NCBI GenBank assembly: GCA_030042885.1
Contig: JASHYW010000211.1
Location: 1 to 6,128 of the forward strand
Length of the DNA stretch: 6,128 nt
From: Streptosporangiaceae bacterium
Lineage (GTDB): Bacteria > Actinomycetota > Actinomycetes > Streptosporangiales > Streptosporangiaceae
Direction: 5' to 3'
Each line of letters begins with the position of its first letter. Position 1 is the first letter of the stretch. Under the pieces are notes generated by a model that saw only the letters and a list, made by a program, of their open reading frames with translations, was not told the DNA's origin and did not search any database. Shown here in pieces: positions 5,266-6,128 of the stretch. Position numbers and translations under genes: made by a program.

Positions 5266-5546
5266 GCGAGGACGCCACGGGCGGCACCCCGGCGACACGC
5301 GGGTACCGCAAGGGCAGAGAAGGCTACGTGGTCAGCGACAAGATGGACAAGACCGTCGTGGTCGTGGTCGAGGACCACGTCAAGCACCCCAAGTACGGCA
5401 AGGTCCTGCGCCGTACCAAGAAGTACAAGGCGCACGACGCCGCCAACGCCTGTGGCGTCGGCGACCGCGTGCTGCTGATGGAGACCCGGCCGCTGTCGGC
5501 GACCAAGCGCTGGCGGGTGGCCGAGATCCTGGAGAAGGCCAAGTAA
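5262..5546 (+). CDS. rpsQ: 30S ribosomal protein S17
   Basis: The 94-residue product contains [38 protein letters not shown] and [20 protein letters not shown], which is the full OB-fold of S17, a primary 16S rRNA binder. The N-terminal [14 protein letters not shown] is a variable extension common in actinobacteria. GTG 5262 is chosen because GGAGG at 5251-5255 sits 6 bases upstream and the MSE start matches the family. The start lies inside the right copy of a 9-base direct repeat left by an insertion. The stop TAA is followed by a 49-base gap before rplN. Confidence 0.97.
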   Translation: MSEDATGGTPATRGYRKGREGYVVSDKMDKTVVVVVEDHVKHPKYGKVLRRTKKYKAHDAANACGVGDRVLLMETRPLSATKRWRVAEILEKAK

Positions 5547-5595
5547 CAGGAGACCGCCTGGCTCCGATGCCCGGCGAAAGATAGCAGGAGTTGAC

Positions 5596-5964
5596 GTGAT
5601 CCAGCAGGAGTCGCGGCTTAAGGTCGCCGACAACACGGGTGCCAAGGAGATCCTGTGCATCCGCGTGCTCGGCGGCAGCGGCCGGCGATACGCGGGCATC
5701 GGTGACGTCATCGTGGCCACGGTGAAGGATGCCCTTCCCGGCGCCGGCGTCAAGAAGGGCGACGTCGTCAAGGCGGTCGTGGTGCGCACCCGCAAGGAGC
5801 GGCGCCGAGGCGACGGCTCCTACATCCGGTTCGATGAGAACGCGGCGGTGCTGATCAGGGACGGCGGTGACCCGCGCGGTACCCGCATCTTCGGCCCGGT
5901 CGGCCGCGAGCTGCGGGAGAAGCGGTTCATGCGGATCATCTCGCTGGCCCCGGAGGTGCTCTAG
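5596..5964 (+). CDS. rplN: 50S ribosomal protein L14
   Basis: The product is exactly 122 residues, the usual L14 length. It starts [18 protein letters not shown] and includes [34 protein letters not shown] and [16 protein letters not shown]14 lies at the subunit interface and takes part in an intersubunit bridge; in other species it is the contact for the silencing factor RsfS. The GTG start has AGGAG at 5586-5590 with a 5-base spacer. rplN normally opens the spc operon, so the 49-base gap before it could hold a boundary, but I see no clear promoter or terminator there. Its TAG stop directly abuts the rplX ATG. Confidence 0.98.
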   Translation: MIQQESRLKVADNTGAKEILCIRVLGGSGRRYAGIGDVIVATVKDALPGAGVKKGDVVKAVVVRTRKERRRGDGSYIRFDENAAVLIRDGGDPRGTRIFGPVGRELREKRFMRIISLAPEVL

Positions 5965-6128
5965 ATGAAGATCAAGAAGGGCGACCACGTGGTGGTGGTG
6001 GCGGGCCGCGACCGCGGCCGCACCGGCCTGGTGATCGCGGCCTACCCGGACCGGGGCAAGGTGCTCGTCCAGGGCGTCAACGTGGTCAAGAAGAACAAGA
6101 AGGTCAACTACCAGGGCAGGCGCGGCGC
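5965..6128 (+). CDS. rplX: 50S ribosomal protein L24, N-terminal part (partial, runs off the window)
   Basis: ATG 5965 follows the rplN TAG with no gap and has GGAGG at 5952-5956, 8 bases upstream. The visible 54 codons start [20 protein letters not shown] and carry a KOW motif over roughly residues 3-30, then [21 protein letters not shown]24 is an assembly initiator that binds the 5' end of 23S rRNA. The 3' half lies outside the window. Confidence 0.95.
   Translation, partial: MKIKKGDHVVVVAGRDRGRTGLVIAAYPDRGKVLVQGVNVVKKNKKVNYQGRRG

Larger units (their letters stand above)
5131..5270 (+). mobile_element. 131-base insertion flanked by a 9-base direct repeat (GTGAGCGAG)
   Basis: GTGAGCGAG occurs at 5131-5139, across the rpmC stop, and again at 5262-5270, where it is the first three codons of rpsQ. 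The 122 bases between look like an inserted element, with the 9-base repeat as a target-site duplication. Inside are a direct repeat GGCGGCGCCT (5152-5161 and 5219-5228), a palindrome GCGCCTTAAGGCGC (5223-5236), and T5C6 at 5170-5180. No terminal inverted repeats matching a known insertion sequence and no transposase are seen, so a small non-autonomous element or a repair-type duplication are both possible. Confidence 0.6.

Noticed and set aside
5567..5584. Five-codon minileader (MPGER) in the rpsQ-rplN gap
   Set aside because: The nearest AGGAG (5548-5552) is 14 bases away, too far for efficient initiation, and so short a frame is expected by chance.

Overview
This window is a segment of the S10-spc ribosomal protein gene cluster of a high-GC actinobacterium. 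All recognisable genes lie on the + strand, in the usual order: rpsJ (3' end), rplC, rplD, rplW, rplB, rpsS, rplV, rpsC, rplP, rpmC, rpsQ, rplN and rplX (5' part). The very high GC content, GTG starts, strong GGAGG ribosome sites, and actinobacterial-type sequences of L16, L29 and L22 support an actinomycete, perhaps Streptosporangiales-like. The genus cannot be fixed from this sequence.

The r-proteins themselves are mostly ordinary. From 1 to about 2944 the genes are packed normally: rplC/rplD and rplD/rplW overlap by 4 bases (ATGA, GTGA), and the other gaps are 11 to 16 bases. From rpsS onward the cluster is unusual, because three gene junctions have been expanded. (1) rpsS-rplV carries about 155 extra bases of G-run/C-run hairpins (2956-3113). 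(2) rplP-rpmC carries a tandem 80-bp repeat (4618-4807), and rplP ends early at a UGA placed where relatives have a Cys codon. (3) rpmC-rpsQ carries a 131-bp insertion flanked by a perfect 9-bp direct repeat (5131-5270) that duplicates the first three codons of rpsQ.

All three expansions share a pattern. Each one re-creates the start codon of the downstream gene. Each is also spanned by one or two small open frames whose stop overlaps that start (TGATG, TGATG/TGATG, GTGA). Translational coupling along the operon may therefore be kept through the inserted DNA. Selection for survival in an essential operon explains part of this, but the repetition at three junctions is the most interesting signal in the window.

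Other points are a His-to-Leu change in the L2 DHPH motif, a long acidic tail on L29, and two mutually exclusive hairpins just before rplV. No RNA genes, CRISPR arrays, transposase genes or convincing terminators or promoters were seen. No stretch longer than 300 bases lacks a gene.
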